Source: Pontibacillus halophilus JSM 076056 = DSM 19796
Lineage (GTDB): Bacteria; Bacillota; Bacilli; Bacillales; BH030062
Assembly (NCBI RefSeq): GCF_000425205.1
Contig: NZ_AULI01000002.1
Span: 186,001-250,000 of the forward strand
DNA: 64,000 bases
Direction: 5' to 3'
Shown: one piece after another, positions 44,542 to 54,090 of the stretch
Layout of the letters: every line of letters starts with the position of its first letter
Position numbering within the stretch: the stretch's first letter is position 1
The notes under the pieces: generated by a model
Database searches by the model: none
What the model saw: the letters and a program-made list of their open reading frames with translations, nothing else
Told to the model about the DNA's origin: nothing
Made by a program: the position numbers and the translations under genes

Positions 44542-44655
44542 ATGAGTAAGAAAAAACAAAACAAAGCCGCGCAAGAAAAGCCAAAACAAGTGAATCAAAA
44601 CTTTAAAGGTGACGGGAACCCTAAACTTGAAGGCGAAAACCGTCCAGCAACGTAA
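44542..44655 (+). CDS. sspM: SspM-like minor small acid-soluble spore protein
   Basis: The 37-residue product begins MSKKKQNKAAQEKPKQVNQN and ends KLEGENRPAT, like the SspM ending KLGGPNRPST. It is lysine- and asparagine-rich with no hydrophobic part. The ribosome site is TAGGAGG, seven bases before the ATG, and a terminator follows. SspM is a forespore-specific SASP gene found between yppD and yppE in B. subtilis, which agrees with the location. Identity rests on the tail motif and position. Confidence 0.65.
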   Translation: MSKKKQNKAAQEKPKQVNQNFKGDGNPKLEGENRPAT

Positions 44656-44660
44656 CGATT

Positions 44661-44690
44661 AAAGACAAGCTCAATGCAGCTTGTCTTTTT
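44661..44690 (+). terminator. Terminator after sspM-like gene
   Basis: Arms GACAAGCT / AGCTTGTC with a loop of about six bases end in TTTTTCATTTTC. Confidence 0.85.
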
Positions 44691-45621
44691 CATTTTCTAC
44701 ATGTTTGAAATGGACCCACGCATAAAGTAAATGTCGTTTGCTATAGAATTTGTGACTAACATCCTCAACTGGCAAATGCAGCTCGTCCTTCCACCATCTT
44801 TTTTTAACAGAGCGGTCTGAAACATACCAGTCCTTCCGAATTGTATCTTGATGTGAATAGATGGGGTAAAGAAGCCGGAGCATCGGTGTTTTCGGCATCC
44901 TTGTCGAAAAATACTTTTCATATTCCCACCTTGCACCTGTTGGTTCCACATCCTTTGAGAAACGATAAAATTTCGGATAGTAATCTGGGTGAAACAACAA
45001 TGATGCGAGTTTCTTCCCAAGCTTAATTCGCTCAGTCACATTAGAGAAGTGATTGACCGAATAGCCATATAGTTGACCTGTCATTGTGGGAAACAACACT
45101 GCACTTAAGTGGAAGAAATCTTGCGAGAGATAGGGCAATCGATGAAACACGTGTTCACGATATTCAGGGTGTGCAATAACCGGTTGTTGAATCACATTCT
45201 GTTCATTAATAATGAGTGCCTTCACAAGCCGCTCCTCGTCTTTATGGGTGAAGAAATGAAACCATTCATGTTTCATAAACGTAGAAACATGGAAATAGGT
45301 AAGATGGTGAAATTGAGGTTTTCCTGTCTTCTTTGAGTACATATACGTCAATAGTTGGGGGTATGCATCACTGAAGATTAGCCAGTTGGCACGTTCATAT
45401 GTCTTGAACAGCATGTTCCGTTCTTTCATTCCAAGTAGCGTGCGAATCGGCATCGTTTCTAAGTCAGTCATGTTCCAACCTGCATTTCGGGACACCATAC
45501 TTGCTAATAAGGCCCACTTTAACTCTTTACATTGTTCATAAATTCGTAAATAAGCTTTCGTTCGTGAAATATTATCGGTGTTGTTCTCTAGCGTTTGCTG
45601 TCTTGCCCACTCTTGAAACAC
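44671..45621 (-). CDS. yppC: YppC family protein (DUF2515)
   Basis: The 316-residue protein belongs to the DUF2515 family (YppC), with no known function. Visible patterns are [37 protein letters not shown] and [20 protein letters not shown]. The start GTG at 45619-45621 is preferred because GGGAGGTGAT lies eight bases upstream; a longer frame to 45792 would overlap recU and lacks a site. It is divergent from recU, the arrangement of B. subtilis. Confidence 0.85.
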   Translation of the reverse strand: MFQEWARQQTLENNTDNISRTKAYLRIYEQCKELKWALLASMVSRNAGWNMTDLETMPIRTLLGMKERNMLFKTYERANWLIFSDAYPQLLTYMYSKKTGKPQFHHLTYFHVSTFMKHEWFHFFTHKDEERLVKALIINEQNVIQQPVIAHPEYREHVFHRLPYLSQDFFHLSAVLFPTMTGQLYGYSVNHFSNVTERIKLGKKLASLLFHPDYYPKFYRFSKDVEPTGARWEYEKYFSTRMPKTPMLRLLYPIYSHQDTIRKDWYVSDRSVKKRWWKDELHLPVEDVSHKFYSKRHLLYAWVHFKHVENEKDKLH

Positions 45622-45744
45622 AACGATCACCTCCCTACTAGCATGAAGAACTTGGTCGTTTCTCATTCTGAATCGAAAGAATATTTTTCTTCTCAAGCCA
45701 ATTCTTTTTTTGATATGATACTTACATGCATAGGGAGGGACACG

Positions 45745-46335
45745 ATGAATTATCCAAATGGTAAGAAGCGTGCGGCGTATCAAAGCAAACAAACCCGCTC
45801 TCTTCAGCCCGAATTCTCCAATCGCGGCATGTCATTGGAGGAAGATATTAACCAGACAAACGAGGCATACCTTGCTGCAGGCAAGGCAGTCATACACAAG
45901 AAACCGACACCAGTTCAGATTGTGAAAGTAGACTACCCAAAACGTAGTGCTGCTGTCATAAAAGAGGCCTATTTTAGGCAAGCTTCTACTACAGACTATA
46001 ATGGCGTATATAAAGGAACCTATGTAGACTTTGAAGCAAAGGAAACAAAAAACAAAACCTCTTTTCCCTTATCCAATATTCATGAGCATCAGATCGAGCA
46101 CATGAAACAGGTAATGCAGCAAAATGGTTTATGCTTTATGATTGTAAGATTCTCAACCCTTGGAGAAACGTTTTTTCTACATGCAGAGAAACTTTTTTCA
46201 ATTTGGGATCGTCAAACTAAAGGTGGAAGAAAATCAATCCCCTATGAGGTGTTCAAAGAGGAAGGCATCTTAATTCCTTTTCGATACCATGCACGAGTCG
46301 ATTACTTATCCGTACTCGACGACTACCACCTTTAA
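45745..46335 (+). CDS. recU: Holliday junction resolvase RecU
   Basis: RecU cuts four-way DNA junctions during recombination repair and chromosome segregation. The 196-residue product has the N-terminal arm ([20 protein letters not shown]), the catalytic core with [40 protein letters not shown] (metal-binding Asp/Glu/Lys), and [12 protein letters not shown]. The ATG at 45745 has GGGAGGG upstream; a longer frame to 45595 is not used. It is followed 20 bases later by the PBP gene, as in B. subtilis. Confidence 0.95.
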   Translation: MNYPNGKKRAAYQSKQTRSLQPEFSNRGMSLEEDINQTNEAYLAAGKAVIHKKPTPVQIVKVDYPKRSAAVIKEAYFRQASTTDYNGVYKGTYVDFEAKETKNKTSFPLSNIHEHQIEHMKQVMQQNGLCFMIVRFSTLGETFFLHAEKLFSIWDRQTKGGRKSIPYEVFKEEGILIPFRYHARVDYLSVLDDYHL

Positions 46336-46355
46336 AGAATGGAGGAAGATGAGAC

Positions 46356-48992
46356 ATGGCAGAAAATAGCCAATCTCGTACAGCTAGAAGAAATCAGAAG
46401 AAAAGCAGTAGTAAGACAAGAAATCGCACTTTATTTAAACGTATAATCATGACAGTCTTTATCATCGGTATCCTTGCCGTCATTGGTGGTGGCATTACCG
46501 CCTTCACTTGGATTCAAAGCGCCCCCCCTATCGATGAAGAGTCGCTGATGAGTAGTTATTCAACGAAAATACTCGACAAAAACGGGGATGTGTACGCTGA
46601 ATTAGGCGCCAACCGAGAAGAAATTAAATACGAAGACATATCTCCTCTTGTGGAAGATGCCGTGCTAGCAACAGAGGACGTTCGCTTTAGAAGCCACTTT
46701 GGAATTGATTTCCAACGGATAGCAGGAGCCGTCTGGGCGAACGTAACTCAAGGATTCGGTTCACAAGGTGCTAGTACCATCACACAACAAGTGGTAAAGA
46801 ATTATTTGTTATCAGATGAAAAGAAATTAAAACGTAAAGTTCAAGAACAATATTTAGCAATTAAAGTGGAACAGAAATATTCCAAAAACCAAATACTAAC
46901 CATGTACTTAAATCAGATTTATTATGGTGAGGGTGCATATGGCATTAAAGAAGCTTCGGAAGTTTATTTCGGTAAATCTGACTTAAATGAATTAACCTTA
47001 CCTGAAGCTGCATTGTTGGCCGGGTTGCCACAGCGTCCATCTGCTTACAATCCATTCGATAGTCCAGAGCTTGCCAAAGAACGAATGAGTACCGTATTAA
47101 GCTTAATGGTACAACATGACAAGATTTCAGAGGCTGAAGCCGAAGAAGCAAGAAACGCTAACATTGAAGACCTCATTGTTCAGGAACGCCCAGAAGATGA
47201 AAACAGATACGGAGCGTTCGTTGAGAAAGTCATTGATGAAGTTGAAGAGAAGTTCCCTGATGTGGATGTACAGACTGCTGGACTTACGATTCACACGACA
47301 CTTGACCCTGTAGCTCAACAGCGAGCAGAAGAATTACTAACAACAGGCTCAGGAATTAGTTTCCCAGACGAAGAGTTTGAAACTGCTCTTTCAGTAATTG
47401 ATACGAAGTCCGGTGCCATCCGAGCAATTGGTGGAGGCGTCGACTATGCTGGGGCGTTTAAACAAACAAACTACGCTATCGACGAGGCCAGACAGCCAGG
47501 TTCAACGTTCAAACCTATCATGGCTTATGGACCTGCCGTAGAATACTTGAAATGGTCTACGTATCATCAAATTGTAGATGAAGAATATTATTACCAAACC
47601 GTTCCAGACACCGAAGTTCGAAACTACACACGTAGCCATATCGGACAACGATCCATTCGCGACCACTTGACTTGGTCACGAAACGTACCTGCTGTGAAAA
47701 CATTCAATGAAGTCGGAGCAGGCAATGCAGAGAAATTTGCAACAAACTTAGGTCTCGAGTTTGAAAACTCCCCTATTTATGAGGCAAATGCAATAGGCGG
47801 TGGTAAGGAAGTAACAACACTTGAACTAGCTGGTGCCTATTCAGCGTTCGGTAATGGTGGGATTTACAACGAACCTTATTCAGTCACGAAGGTAGAATTC
47901 CCAGAACTCTACGATGGACCTAAAGAAGCGAAATTTAAACCTGAACCAAAAGCTGCGATGTCAGACTACACCGCATACATGGTTACAGACATGCTTAAAG
48001 ACGTTATTGGTGAAGGAACGGCGAGACAAGTTAATTTACCAGGTGTTCCTGTTGCCGGGAAAACTGGTACAACGAACGACAGTAAAGATGTATGGTTTTC
48101 TGGTTATACGTCGGATTACACCATTTCAGTGTGGTCTGGCTACAAGAAGCGTACACCAGTTAACGAAACCGGCCAGGCTGTACCTAAACAAGTATTCCAG
48201 TCATTAATGGGTACACTAGCTAGCCAAAGTCAGCCAGCTGATTTCCAAAAGCCTAACTCAGTAGCAGAAGTTCAAATTGAAGCTGGTACATGGCCTGCGA
48301 AACTGCCAAGTGACTACACGCCAAATGACCGGATTACAACAGAACTATTTGTTAAAGGCGAAGAACCGAAAAAGACATCACAACAATTTGACCGCCTTGA
48401 CCCAGTCCAGAACCTATCTGGTCAGTATGATGCAGAACAAGGTGCTATTAATTTAAATTGGAGTTATAAAGACGCTGAAGGCATCTCCTTCAAAGTACGA
48501 ATGGCTGCTGATGGCGGAGAAGCCCAAACGATTACAACAACTAAAGATAATCAGCTACAGCTAAATAACTTTGAGCCTGGACGCACTTACACATTCCAAG
48601 TCATTGCAGTCGAAGACCAGAACGCGTCCCTTACGAGCGAACCTGCTTCTGTTGCAATTGAAGTCCCTGCTGAAACTGAGCCTGAGGATCCATTAGATGG
48701 TCTTGGTGAAGAAGGTGACGAAGGTGACGAAGAAGATGAAGGGGAAGGAAACGGCGAATCAGACGGTGACAACCAAGACGAAGAAAATGAAAATAACGAA
48801 GGTAACAACAATAATGATAACAATAACCCTGGGAATGGAAACAACAATGGAGATGACCAGGGCAACAATCAAAATGGGAATGGGGACAGCGAAACCCCTC
48901 CTGAAGAAGAGGACACACCACCTGAAGAAAATCCTAATAATGGAGACAATGAAGGTGAAGGCGAAGGAGATGAAGAAGGAGACGATGATTAA
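46356..48992 (+). CDS. ponA: Class A penicillin-binding protein (PBP1) with FN3 domain and acidic tail
   Basis: This bifunctional enzyme polymerises and cross-links peptidoglycan. A cytoplasmic basic tail (1-28) and TM (29-52) are followed by the glycosyltransferase GT51 domain with Glu107 (ATEDVRFRSHFGID) and GASTITQQVVKNY (138-150). The transpeptidase has S383-x-x-K386 (PGSTFKP), S441-R-N443 and K569-T-G-T572. A fibronectin type III domain lies at about 680-775. The last 100 residues (about 779-878) are disordered and rich in Glu, Asp, Asn and Gly. The domain set and recU partnership match PBP1/PonA. Confidence 0.95.
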   Translation: MAENSQSRTARRNQKKSSSKTRNRTLFKRIIMTVFIIGILAVIGGGITAFTWIQSAPPIDEESLMSSYSTKILDKNGDVYAELGANREEIKYEDISPLVEDAVLATEDVRFRSHFGIDFQRIAGAVWANVTQGFGSQGASTITQQVVKNYLLSDEKKLKRKVQEQYLAIKVEQKYSKNQILTMYLNQIYYGEGAYGIKEASEVYFGKSDLNELTLPEAALLAGLPQRPSAYNPFDSPELAKERMSTVLSLMVQHDKISEAEAEEARNANIEDLIVQERPEDENRYGAFVEKVIDEVEEKFPDVDVQTAGLTIHTTLDPVAQQRAEELLTTGSGISFPDEEFETALSVIDTKSGAIRAIGGGVDYAGAFKQTNYAIDEARQPGSTFKPIMAYGPAVEYLKWSTYHQIVDEEYYYQTVPDTEVRNYTRSHIGQRSIRDHLTWSRNVPAVKTFNEVGAGNAEKFATNLGLEFENSPIYEANAIGGGKEVTTLELAGAYSAFGNGGIYNEPYSVTKVEFPELYDGPKEAKFKPEPKAAMSDYTAYMVTDMLKDVIGEGTARQVNLPGVPVAGKTGTTNDSKDVWFSGYTSDYTISVWSGYKKRTPVNETGQAVPKQVFQSLMGTLASQSQPADFQKPNSVAEVQIEAGTWPAKLPSDYTPNDRITTELFVKGEEPKKTSQQFDRLDPVQNLSGQYDAEQGAINLNWSYKDAEGISFKVRMAADGGEAQTITTTKDNQLQLNNFEPGRTYTFQVIAVEDQNASLTSEPASVAIEVPAETEPEDPLDGLGEEGDEGDEEDEGEGNGESDGDNQDEENENNEGNNNNDNNNPGNGNNNGDDQGNNQNGNGDSETPPEEEDTPPEENPNNGDNEGEGEGDEEGDDD

Positions 48993-49015
48993 CGTCTTCT
49001 CTCCTCCCTTTTGTA

Positions 49016-49052
49016 AGAACGCTTGGTTATAACCAAGCGTTCTTTTTTTGTT
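49016..49052 (+). terminator. Terminator after ponA
   Basis: Arms AACGCTTGGTT / AACCAAGCGTT with a short AT centre end in TTTTTTTG, right after the ponA stop. Confidence 0.9.
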
Positions 49053-49113
49053 TTCCCCTAGGGTGCGCTACTCCTCGTAATGCCTTTAGTAGCACTGAGA
49101 GCTTAAACAAATA

Positions 49114-49138
49114 AAAAACACCCTTATAGAGGGTGTTT
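49114..49138 (-). terminator. Terminator after nth
   Basis: Arms AAAACACCCTC / AGGGTGTTTT with a TTTTATTTG tail on the minus strand lie about 55 bases after the nth stop. Confidence 0.85.
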
Positions 49139-49189
49139 TAAGCCTTATAGACGCCGCTTCTTATTAAGGCAAAGGTAAATCATTTAAAC

Positions 49190-49852
49190 CTATTTTGCTT
49201 CTTTCTCCTTCTTCCTCATGCGCTTTTGCCCTTCCCTGCACAAATGCAGCAACGGACAAGCATCGCACTTTGGAGCACGTGCGGTGCAATGGTACCGTCC
49301 AAAGAAAATAAATCGATGATGAGTTGGGCTCCATTTCTCTTTTGGAACTTTCCTCATTAACGTTTTCTCAACTTCTAGCACGCTATCCTTCCACCGGCAA
49401 ATACCAAGTCGTTTCGAAACACGCTCAACGTGTGTATCAACGGCAATGGTTGGTTCCCCAAATGCTACAGCTGCTACAACATTTGCCGTCTTCCTTCCAA
49501 CACCAGCTAACTGCTCAAGCTCTGCTTTCGTATTCGGAACGACACTGTCATACTCCTCAACAAGCGTTTGAGATAACTTCTGTATATTCTTAGCTTTGTT
49601 TCGATACAATCCAATCGAACGTATATCTTGCTGTAGCTCATCAAGTTCTACATTCAAGTAATCTTCTGGTGTCTTATATTTAGCAAATAATGCAGGCGTA
49701 ACTTTATTGACCAATGCATCCGTACATTGGGCAGAGAGCACGACAGCAATTAATAATTCAAATGGGTTATCATGGACAAGCTCACAATCTGCGTCTGGAT
49801 ACATGACTTCAACTTCGCCAAGTACCTCATTGATTTGTGATTGGTTCAACAT
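49190..49852 (-). CDS. nth: Endonuclease III (DNA glycosylase/AP lyase)
   Basis: Nth removes oxidised pyrimidines and nicks the abasic site. The 220-residue product has the helix-hairpin-helix LEQLAGVGRKTANVVAAVAF with catalytic Lys in GVGRKTANV, the following Asp in IAVDTHVERVSKRLGI, and the [4Fe-4S] cysteines in CTARAPKCDACPLLHLC. The length is normal. It lies 14 bases after dnaD in the same direction. Confidence 0.96.
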   Translation of the reverse strand: MLNQSQINEVLGEVEVMYPDADCELVHDNPFELLIAVVLSAQCTDALVNKVTPALFAKYKTPEDYLNVELDELQQDIRSIGLYRNKAKNIQKLSQTLVEEYDSVVPNTKAELEQLAGVGRKTANVVAAVAFGEPTIAVDTHVERVSKRLGICRWKDSVLEVEKTLMRKVPKEKWSPTHHRFIFFGRYHCTARAPKCDACPLLHLCREGQKRMRKKEKEAK

Positions 49853-49866
49853 TACATCTTCTCTCC

Positions 49867-50553
49867 CTAGGCGTCATCAAGCCAGTTGTAATACACCGAC
49901 GTATCACGTTTTTCTTTCGAGGCTGCCGCTTGTTGCGATACAGGTGATTGTCGGAAAGATTTGCTTTCTTCCCTCGCCTGTTGGACACTACGTATCCCCT
50001 TTTTCTTCCACTCTCTTAGAATACGGTCAATGTATTTAAAGTTCAATTTCCCCATAAGCACAGCTTCACGCAATGCCGCTTTAATCAAGGCAGGCTCTTG
50101 TTTATCTTCATCAAGCCATATATTAATCGTTTCAATTTCAAATGGACTAATCGGACGACCAAACTCTTTCTCAAACAAGACGAACAAATTTGGTTGTTCT
50201 TCTTCTGTCTCTGTTGTTTGTTGAGGGGCTGGTTCATCTTGCATGAGGGCCTCCCATAAACCATCTAGACTATAGACCTCAACAAGCCTACCATTGTCCG
50301 TATGCGTCTGTTCAATGGACATATACCCCTTTTGAATGAGTTTCCTTAACACTTCAGAGCATTGTTGCTCATCAAATGTCATCGACTCAGCCAATTCAGT
50401 TGGCGTAGGGAAGTCGATTCCTTGAGTTTGAAACCGATGAATGTGCAACAACAGCATCACATCCGCTTCAGTTAAATCAAGCATCGTATATTTCGTAAAT
50501 AGCTGTTTGGGGAAGCTCATTTGGTCTTTCATCAACGTACTGATTGTATTCAT
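49867..50553 (-). CDS. dnaD: DNA replication initiation protein DnaD
   Basis: DnaD helps load the replicative helicase at origins and restarts (with DnaB/DnaI). The 228-residue product has the N-terminal DDBH1 winged helix (about residues 10-95: TEADVMLLLHIHRFQTQGID), an acidic linker, and the C-terminal DnaB_2 domain (FEKEFGRPISPFEIETINIW, then KYIDRILREWKKKGI). The ATG at 50551-50553 has GGAGGTG upstream and replaces an in-frame reading five codons longer. dnaD then nth is the B. subtilis order. Confidence 0.95.
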   Translation of the reverse strand: MNTISTLMKDQMSFPKQLFTKYTMLDLTEADVMLLLHIHRFQTQGIDFPTPTELAESMTFDEQQCSEVLRKLIQKGYMSIEQTHTDNGRLVEVYSLDGLWEALMQDEPAPQQTTETEEEQPNLFVLFEKEFGRPISPFEIETINIWLDEDKQEPALIKAALREAVLMGKLNFKYIDRILREWKKKGIRSVQQAREESKSFRQSPVSQQAAASKEKRDTSVYYNWLDDA

Positions 50554-50641
50554 TGCATTCACCTCCACCCAAACGGTTCCGTTCTAGATTACTGAATGAT
50601 TATAACATGACTTAATCGACTAAAGACAAGTGAAAATGAAT

Positions 50642-50672
50642 GAAAAAGCCCCCAATACATGGGAGCTTTCAC
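50642..50672 (-). terminator. Terminator after asnS
   Basis: An imperfect hairpin AAAGCTCCC / GGGGGCTTT ends in TTTCATTCATTTT on the minus strand, immediately after the asnS stop. Confidence 0.7.
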
Positions 50673-50675
50673 ACA

Positions 50676-51968
50676 TTAAGGATATAAGCGATTTAATAGA
50701 CGTGGGAATGGAATGGTTTCTCGAACGTGTTCTACTCCGGCAATCCATGCCACTGTTCGTTCTAGGCCAAGCCCGAAACCAGAGTGTGGCACACTTCCGT
50801 ATTCGCGAAGCTCCATATACCATTTGTACGCGTCATCTGTAAGTTCATGCTCTTCATAGCGTTGTTTCATTAATTCAAGATCATCAATTCGCTGAGAACC
50901 ACCGATGATTTCTCCATAACCTTCAGGAGCAATTAAGTCAGCGGCTAGTACAACCTCTTCACGATTTGGATCTGGCTTCATGTAGAAGGCCTTAATATGT
51001 GCTGGGAAGTGAGTGATAAACACTGGCTTCTCATGCGCTTCTGCAATTGCCGTTTCATGAGGTGCGCCGAAATCATCTCCCCATTCAATATCATCGAATC
51101 CTTGTTCTTTCAAGAATGTAATAGCTTCATCGTACGTAATACGTGGGAATGGAGCTTTCACAGTCTCAAGTTTAGATACATCGCGTTCTAGTGCATGCAA
51201 TTCAAGCTTGCAATTCGAAAGAACAGATTGGACTACATGAGAAACATATTGCTCTTGATATTCTAAGCTTTCTTCATGATCAACGAACGCCATTTCAGGT
51301 TCGATCATCCAGAATTCAATTAAGTGGCGACGTGTTTTAGATTTCTCAGCACGGAAAGTAGGTCCGAATGAGAAGACTTTATTAAATGCCATCGCAGCCG
51401 CTTCCATGTACAGCTGACCACTTTGAGATAGATACGCATCTTCGTCAAAGTATTTCGTATGGAATAGCTCCGTTGTCCCCTCTGCTGAGGAGCCTGTTAA
51501 GATTGGAGGATCGATCTTTGTAAATCCTCTATCATTGAAGAATTCATACGTAGAACGGATAATTTCATTACGAATTTTCATTACCGCGTGTTGCTTCTTC
51601 GAACGCAACCACAGATGACGGTGGTCAAGTAGAAATTCAGGTCCGTGCTCTTTCGGTGTGATTGGGTAATCCACAGCTTCGTGAATCAGTTCCAAGCCGC
51701 TTACTTGAAGTTCATACCCAAACGGAGAACGGGAATCTTCTTTAACCGTTCCGGTCACCCATAGAGAGGACTCTTGTGTAATATTCTTTGATAAAGTGAA
51801 GATTTCCTCTTCAACATCTGATTTAACTACTACGCCTTGCATAAAGCCAGTTCCGTCGCGAAGTTGTAAGAATGCAATCTTCCCGCTAGAACGCTTATTT
51901 GCCAACCAGGCGCCAATCGTTACTTCTTCTCCTACGTGCTTGTGCACTTGTGAAATAGTCGTTTTCAA
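50676..51968 (-). CDS. asnS: Asparaginyl-tRNA synthetase
   Basis: AsnS charges tRNA-Asn. The 430-residue product has the anticodon-binding OB domain ([20 protein letters not shown]) and the class II catalytic core: motif 2 [20 protein letters not shown], and motif 3 [15 protein letters not shown]. The true start is TTG at 51966-51968: GGAGGG lies seven bases upstream, inside the longer in-frame reading, and the protein then begins with the same KTTI segment as B. subtilis AsnS. It is 18 bases after aspB. Confidence 0.97.
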   Translation of the reverse strand: MKTTISQVHKHVGEEVTIGAWLANKRSSGKIAFLQLRDGTGFMQGVVVKSDVEEEIFTLSKNITQESSLWVTGTVKEDSRSPFGYELQVSGLELIHEAVDYPITPKEHGPEFLLDHRHLWLRSKKQHAVMKIRNEIIRSTYEFFNDRGFTKIDPPILTGSSAEGTTELFHTKYFDEDAYLSQSGQLYMEAAAMAFNKVFSFGPTFRAEKSKTRRHLIEFWMIEPEMAFVDHEESLEYQEQYVSHVVQSVLSNCKLELHALERDVSKLETVKAPFPRITYDEAITFLKEQGFDDIEWGDDFGAPHETAIAEAHEKPVFITHFPAHIKAFYMKPDPNREEVVLAADLIAPEGYGEIIGGSQRIDDLELMKQRYEEHELTDDAYKWYMELREYGSVPHSGFGLGLERTVAWIAGVEHVRETIPFPRLLNRLYP

Positions 51969-51986
51969 CGAAATTCCCTCCAAAAA

Positions 51987-53168
51987 CTATTGATGTGACT
52001 TAACAAAACGTTTAATTCGCTTTGCTGCTTCCTCGAGTTGCTCGAGAGATGTGGCGTATGAAAGTCGTACATTATCAGGTGCCCCGAACCCTGAACCAGG
52101 TACAAGGGCTACTTTCTCCTCTTCTAGCAGTGCTTTCACCCAATCATCCACCGTAGTGAAGCCATTACTTTGAACAGCTTCTTGAACGTTAGGAAATAGA
52201 TAAAAGGCACCTTGAGGCTTCTCGCAATAAACGCCTGGAATCGATGCGATCCATTCGTGTAATTTCTCCAATCGATCGTGAAAGGCTGCTTTCATTGGTC
52301 CTAAATCGTCCTCACTAGACGTATAGGCTTCAAGCGCCGCAAATTGAGCTACACTTGTCGGATTTGAGGTGGAATGGGACGCTAAATTCGACATTGCTTT
52401 AATGATGGTCGCATCGCCGACTGCATACCCAATTCTCCATCCTGTCATTGCGTGTGATTTAGAAACGCCATTTATAATAATAGTTCGTTCCTTCAGTTCA
52501 TTCGAAAGTTGAGCAATGGAGACGTGGCCTTCTCCTTCATAAATAAGCTGCTCATAGATCTCGTCAGATACAATTAAGAGACCTTGACGAAGACAAATTT
52601 CACCGATGGCTTCAAGTTCATCTTTCGTATATACCATTCCAGTTGGGTTGGAAGGCGAGTTAAGAATGATAGCCTTCGTGTGATCTGTAATAGCCGCCTC
52701 AAGTTGTTCAGGTGTGAGTTTAAATTGATTCTTCTCCTCACCTTTAACAAAGACTGGCTTTCCTTCTGCAAGCTTAATTTGTTCCGGATAGCTCACCCAA
52801 TACGGCGTAGGGACAATGACTTCATCTCCTGGATTAAGCAACACTTGAAATAGTGTATAAAGGGCGTGCTTTGCCCCAGTTGTAACAATGACTTCGTTTG
52901 AAGCATATGTAAGTGCATGGTCTTCTTTCATTTTCTTTACAATGGCTTCCTTCAACATAGGAATACCTGAAGAAGGAGTATATTTCGTCTTCCCTTCATC
53001 CATTGCACTCTTCGCAGCATGCAAGATATGCTCTGGTGTGTTGAAATCAGGCTCCCCTGCCCCAAGTCCGATGACATCATGACCAGCAGCTTTTAATTCG
53101 TTGGCTTTCGCCGTTATCGCAAGCGTTGCTGAAGGTGTTAATGATTGAACACGTTTCGCTAATTCCAT
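51987..53168 (-). CDS. aspB: Aspartate aminotransferase, PLP-dependent
   Basis: This is a class I aminotransferase interconverting aspartate/2-oxoglutarate and oxaloacetate/glutamate; its neighbour AsnS uses a related amino acid. The 393-residue product has GLGAGEPDFNTPEHIL, SPSNPTGMVYTKDELE (substrate Asn), VSDEIYEQL, and the PLP lysine in GVSKSHAMTGWRIGYAVG, with Arg near the end in DNVRLSYATS. It follows ypmB by six bases. The order ypmA-ypmB-aspB-asnS is that of B. subtilis. Confidence 0.95.
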   Translation of the reverse strand: MELAKRVQSLTPSATLAITAKANELKAAGHDVIGLGAGEPDFNTPEHILHAAKSAMDEGKTKYTPSSGIPMLKEAIVKKMKEDHALTYASNEVIVTTGAKHALYTLFQVLLNPGDEVIVPTPYWVSYPEQIKLAEGKPVFVKGEEKNQFKLTPEQLEAAITDHTKAIILNSPSNPTGMVYTKDELEAIGEICLRQGLLIVSDEIYEQLIYEGEGHVSIAQLSNELKERTIIINGVSKSHAMTGWRIGYAVGDATIIKAMSNLASHSTSNPTSVAQFAALEAYTSSEDDLGPMKAAFHDRLEKLHEWIASIPGVYCEKPQGAFYLFPNVQEAVQSNGFTTVDDWVKALLEEEKVALVPGSGFGAPDNVRLSYATSLEQLEEAAKRIKRFVKSHQ

Positions 53169-53173
53169 GTCTT

Positions 53174-53725
53174 CTACCTCCCCATCGTAAATCCAGGATA
53201 GTCATTATAGTCTGAACCATCCTCAAATGAATAATACTCCAGTACATAGTGACCGCTCTCATTGTTGAATGTAACTTCATAGAGTGGTGTATCCTTATAA
53301 ATAGCGAGTGAAAGCTTAATGTACTCACAGTTGCTACATGAATCAGCCCATTGTTCTTTCATTTGCTTGGCTGAAATGCCTTCATCTTTCTTGTAATAGA
53401 TGACTGGTTTCGGTTTCTCATCCTCTAAAGGAACAGGAACAAAAGCAATCCCTTCTGTACGATTCGCCTCTACCCCTGTCACTATATCATATTGACGCTC
53501 TCCGTGGTAGCGGGTCGTCGTATCGACTTCTTCAAGCGCTGTTTCCTCAATGGCTGTTTCCCAAGAAGCAGGATAAGTTTCTGTTTTAGAACTCATGACA
53601 TCAAGATATAGCCAAATGAAACACGAAAGCACAACAGGAACAAGAGCGACGAGTGACCAGAGTACAATACGTAGACGACTACGTTCGGTATATTGTGAAA
53701 ACCGCTGTGTTCTCATCTTCATCAT
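53174..53725 (-). CDS. ypmB: YpmB-like membrane-anchored protein (PepSY-like)
   Basis: This 183-residue protein has a basic N-terminus, one membrane helix (about residues 20-42: VLWSLVALVPVVLSCFIWLY) and an extracellular part with two PepSY-like (YpmB, DUF5590) segments, ending YEVTFNNESGHYVLEYYSFE. The function is unknown. The ATG at 53723-53725 overlaps the ypmA end, and it is six bases before aspB, so the three are probably one transcript. Confidence 0.85.
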   Translation of the reverse strand: MMKMRTQRFSQYTERSRLRIVLWSLVALVPVVLSCFIWLYLDVMSSKTETYPASWETAIEETALEEVDTTTRYHGERQYDIVTGVEANRTEGIAFVPVPLEDEKPKPVIYYKKDEGISAKQMKEQWADSCSNCEYIKLSLAIYKDTPLYEVTFNNESGHYVLEYYSFEDGSDYNDYPGFTMGR

Positions 53726-53852
53726 CCAATGCTAATCCAAACATTAAATCCTGCTCTTTTAATGTTCGATTTAATGAATCCACAATCTTGTACAGTTCAC
53801 TTGAGTTTTCAACTCGTACAGTGGATAGAACCTCTATTTTATGATCTTCCAT
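53679..53852 (-). CDS. ypmA: YpmA family protein (DUF4264)
   Basis: The 57-residue product matches B. subtilis YpmA closely by pattern: KIEVLSTVRVENSSELYKIV, then DSLNRTLKEQDLMFGLALDD and AVFTIYRT at the end. The ATG at 53850-53852 has GGGAGGG upstream; the longer frame to 53873 does not. It overlaps ypmB. Its function is unknown. Confidence 0.9.
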   Translation of the reverse strand: MEDHKIEVLSTVRVENSSELYKIVDSLNRTLKEQDLMFGLALDDEDENTAVFTIYRT

Positions 53853-54029
53853 GGTATCCCTCCCAAAATGCATTCATGGAACTTTAGAACAGATATTGTA
53901 AGTCATACAACTGACCAGAGGGGTAACAATAAAGGTACACCAGTAATCAAACTTACCAAAGTTTATTATAACAGCTACACGCGTTCCATTCGCAAAAATT
54001 TAAAATTTGATTTCAAACCCTACCATTTG

Positions 54030-54059
54030 CCTGTACAACCATAGTTGTGCAGGTTTTTT
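54030..54059 (+). terminator. Plus-strand terminator with no visible gene
   Basis: CCTGTACAAC / GTTGTGCAGG with TTTTTTT forms a clear intrinsic terminator in the plus direction, in a region (53853-54077) where both flanking genes are on the minus strand. It may end an unannotated plus transcript; no ORF or promoter in front is convincing. Confidence 0.6.
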
Positions 54060-54090
54060 TACGGACTAAGCTAAGGCTTAGTCCGTCTTA
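54060..54090. repeat. Inverted repeat at the end of the MBL-fold gene
   Basis: ACGGACTAAGC / GCTTAGTCCGT is a perfect stem overlapping the stop of the minus-strand gene at 54078. It lacks a T tract on that strand but could act with the adjacent hairpin as a bidirectional terminator. Confidence 0.5.

Noticed and set aside
48587-48921. Minus-strand Ser/Pro-rich and His/Cys-rich frames over the PBP tail
   Set aside because: They are mirror images of the acidic low-complexity tail of the PBP and have no ribosome sites.
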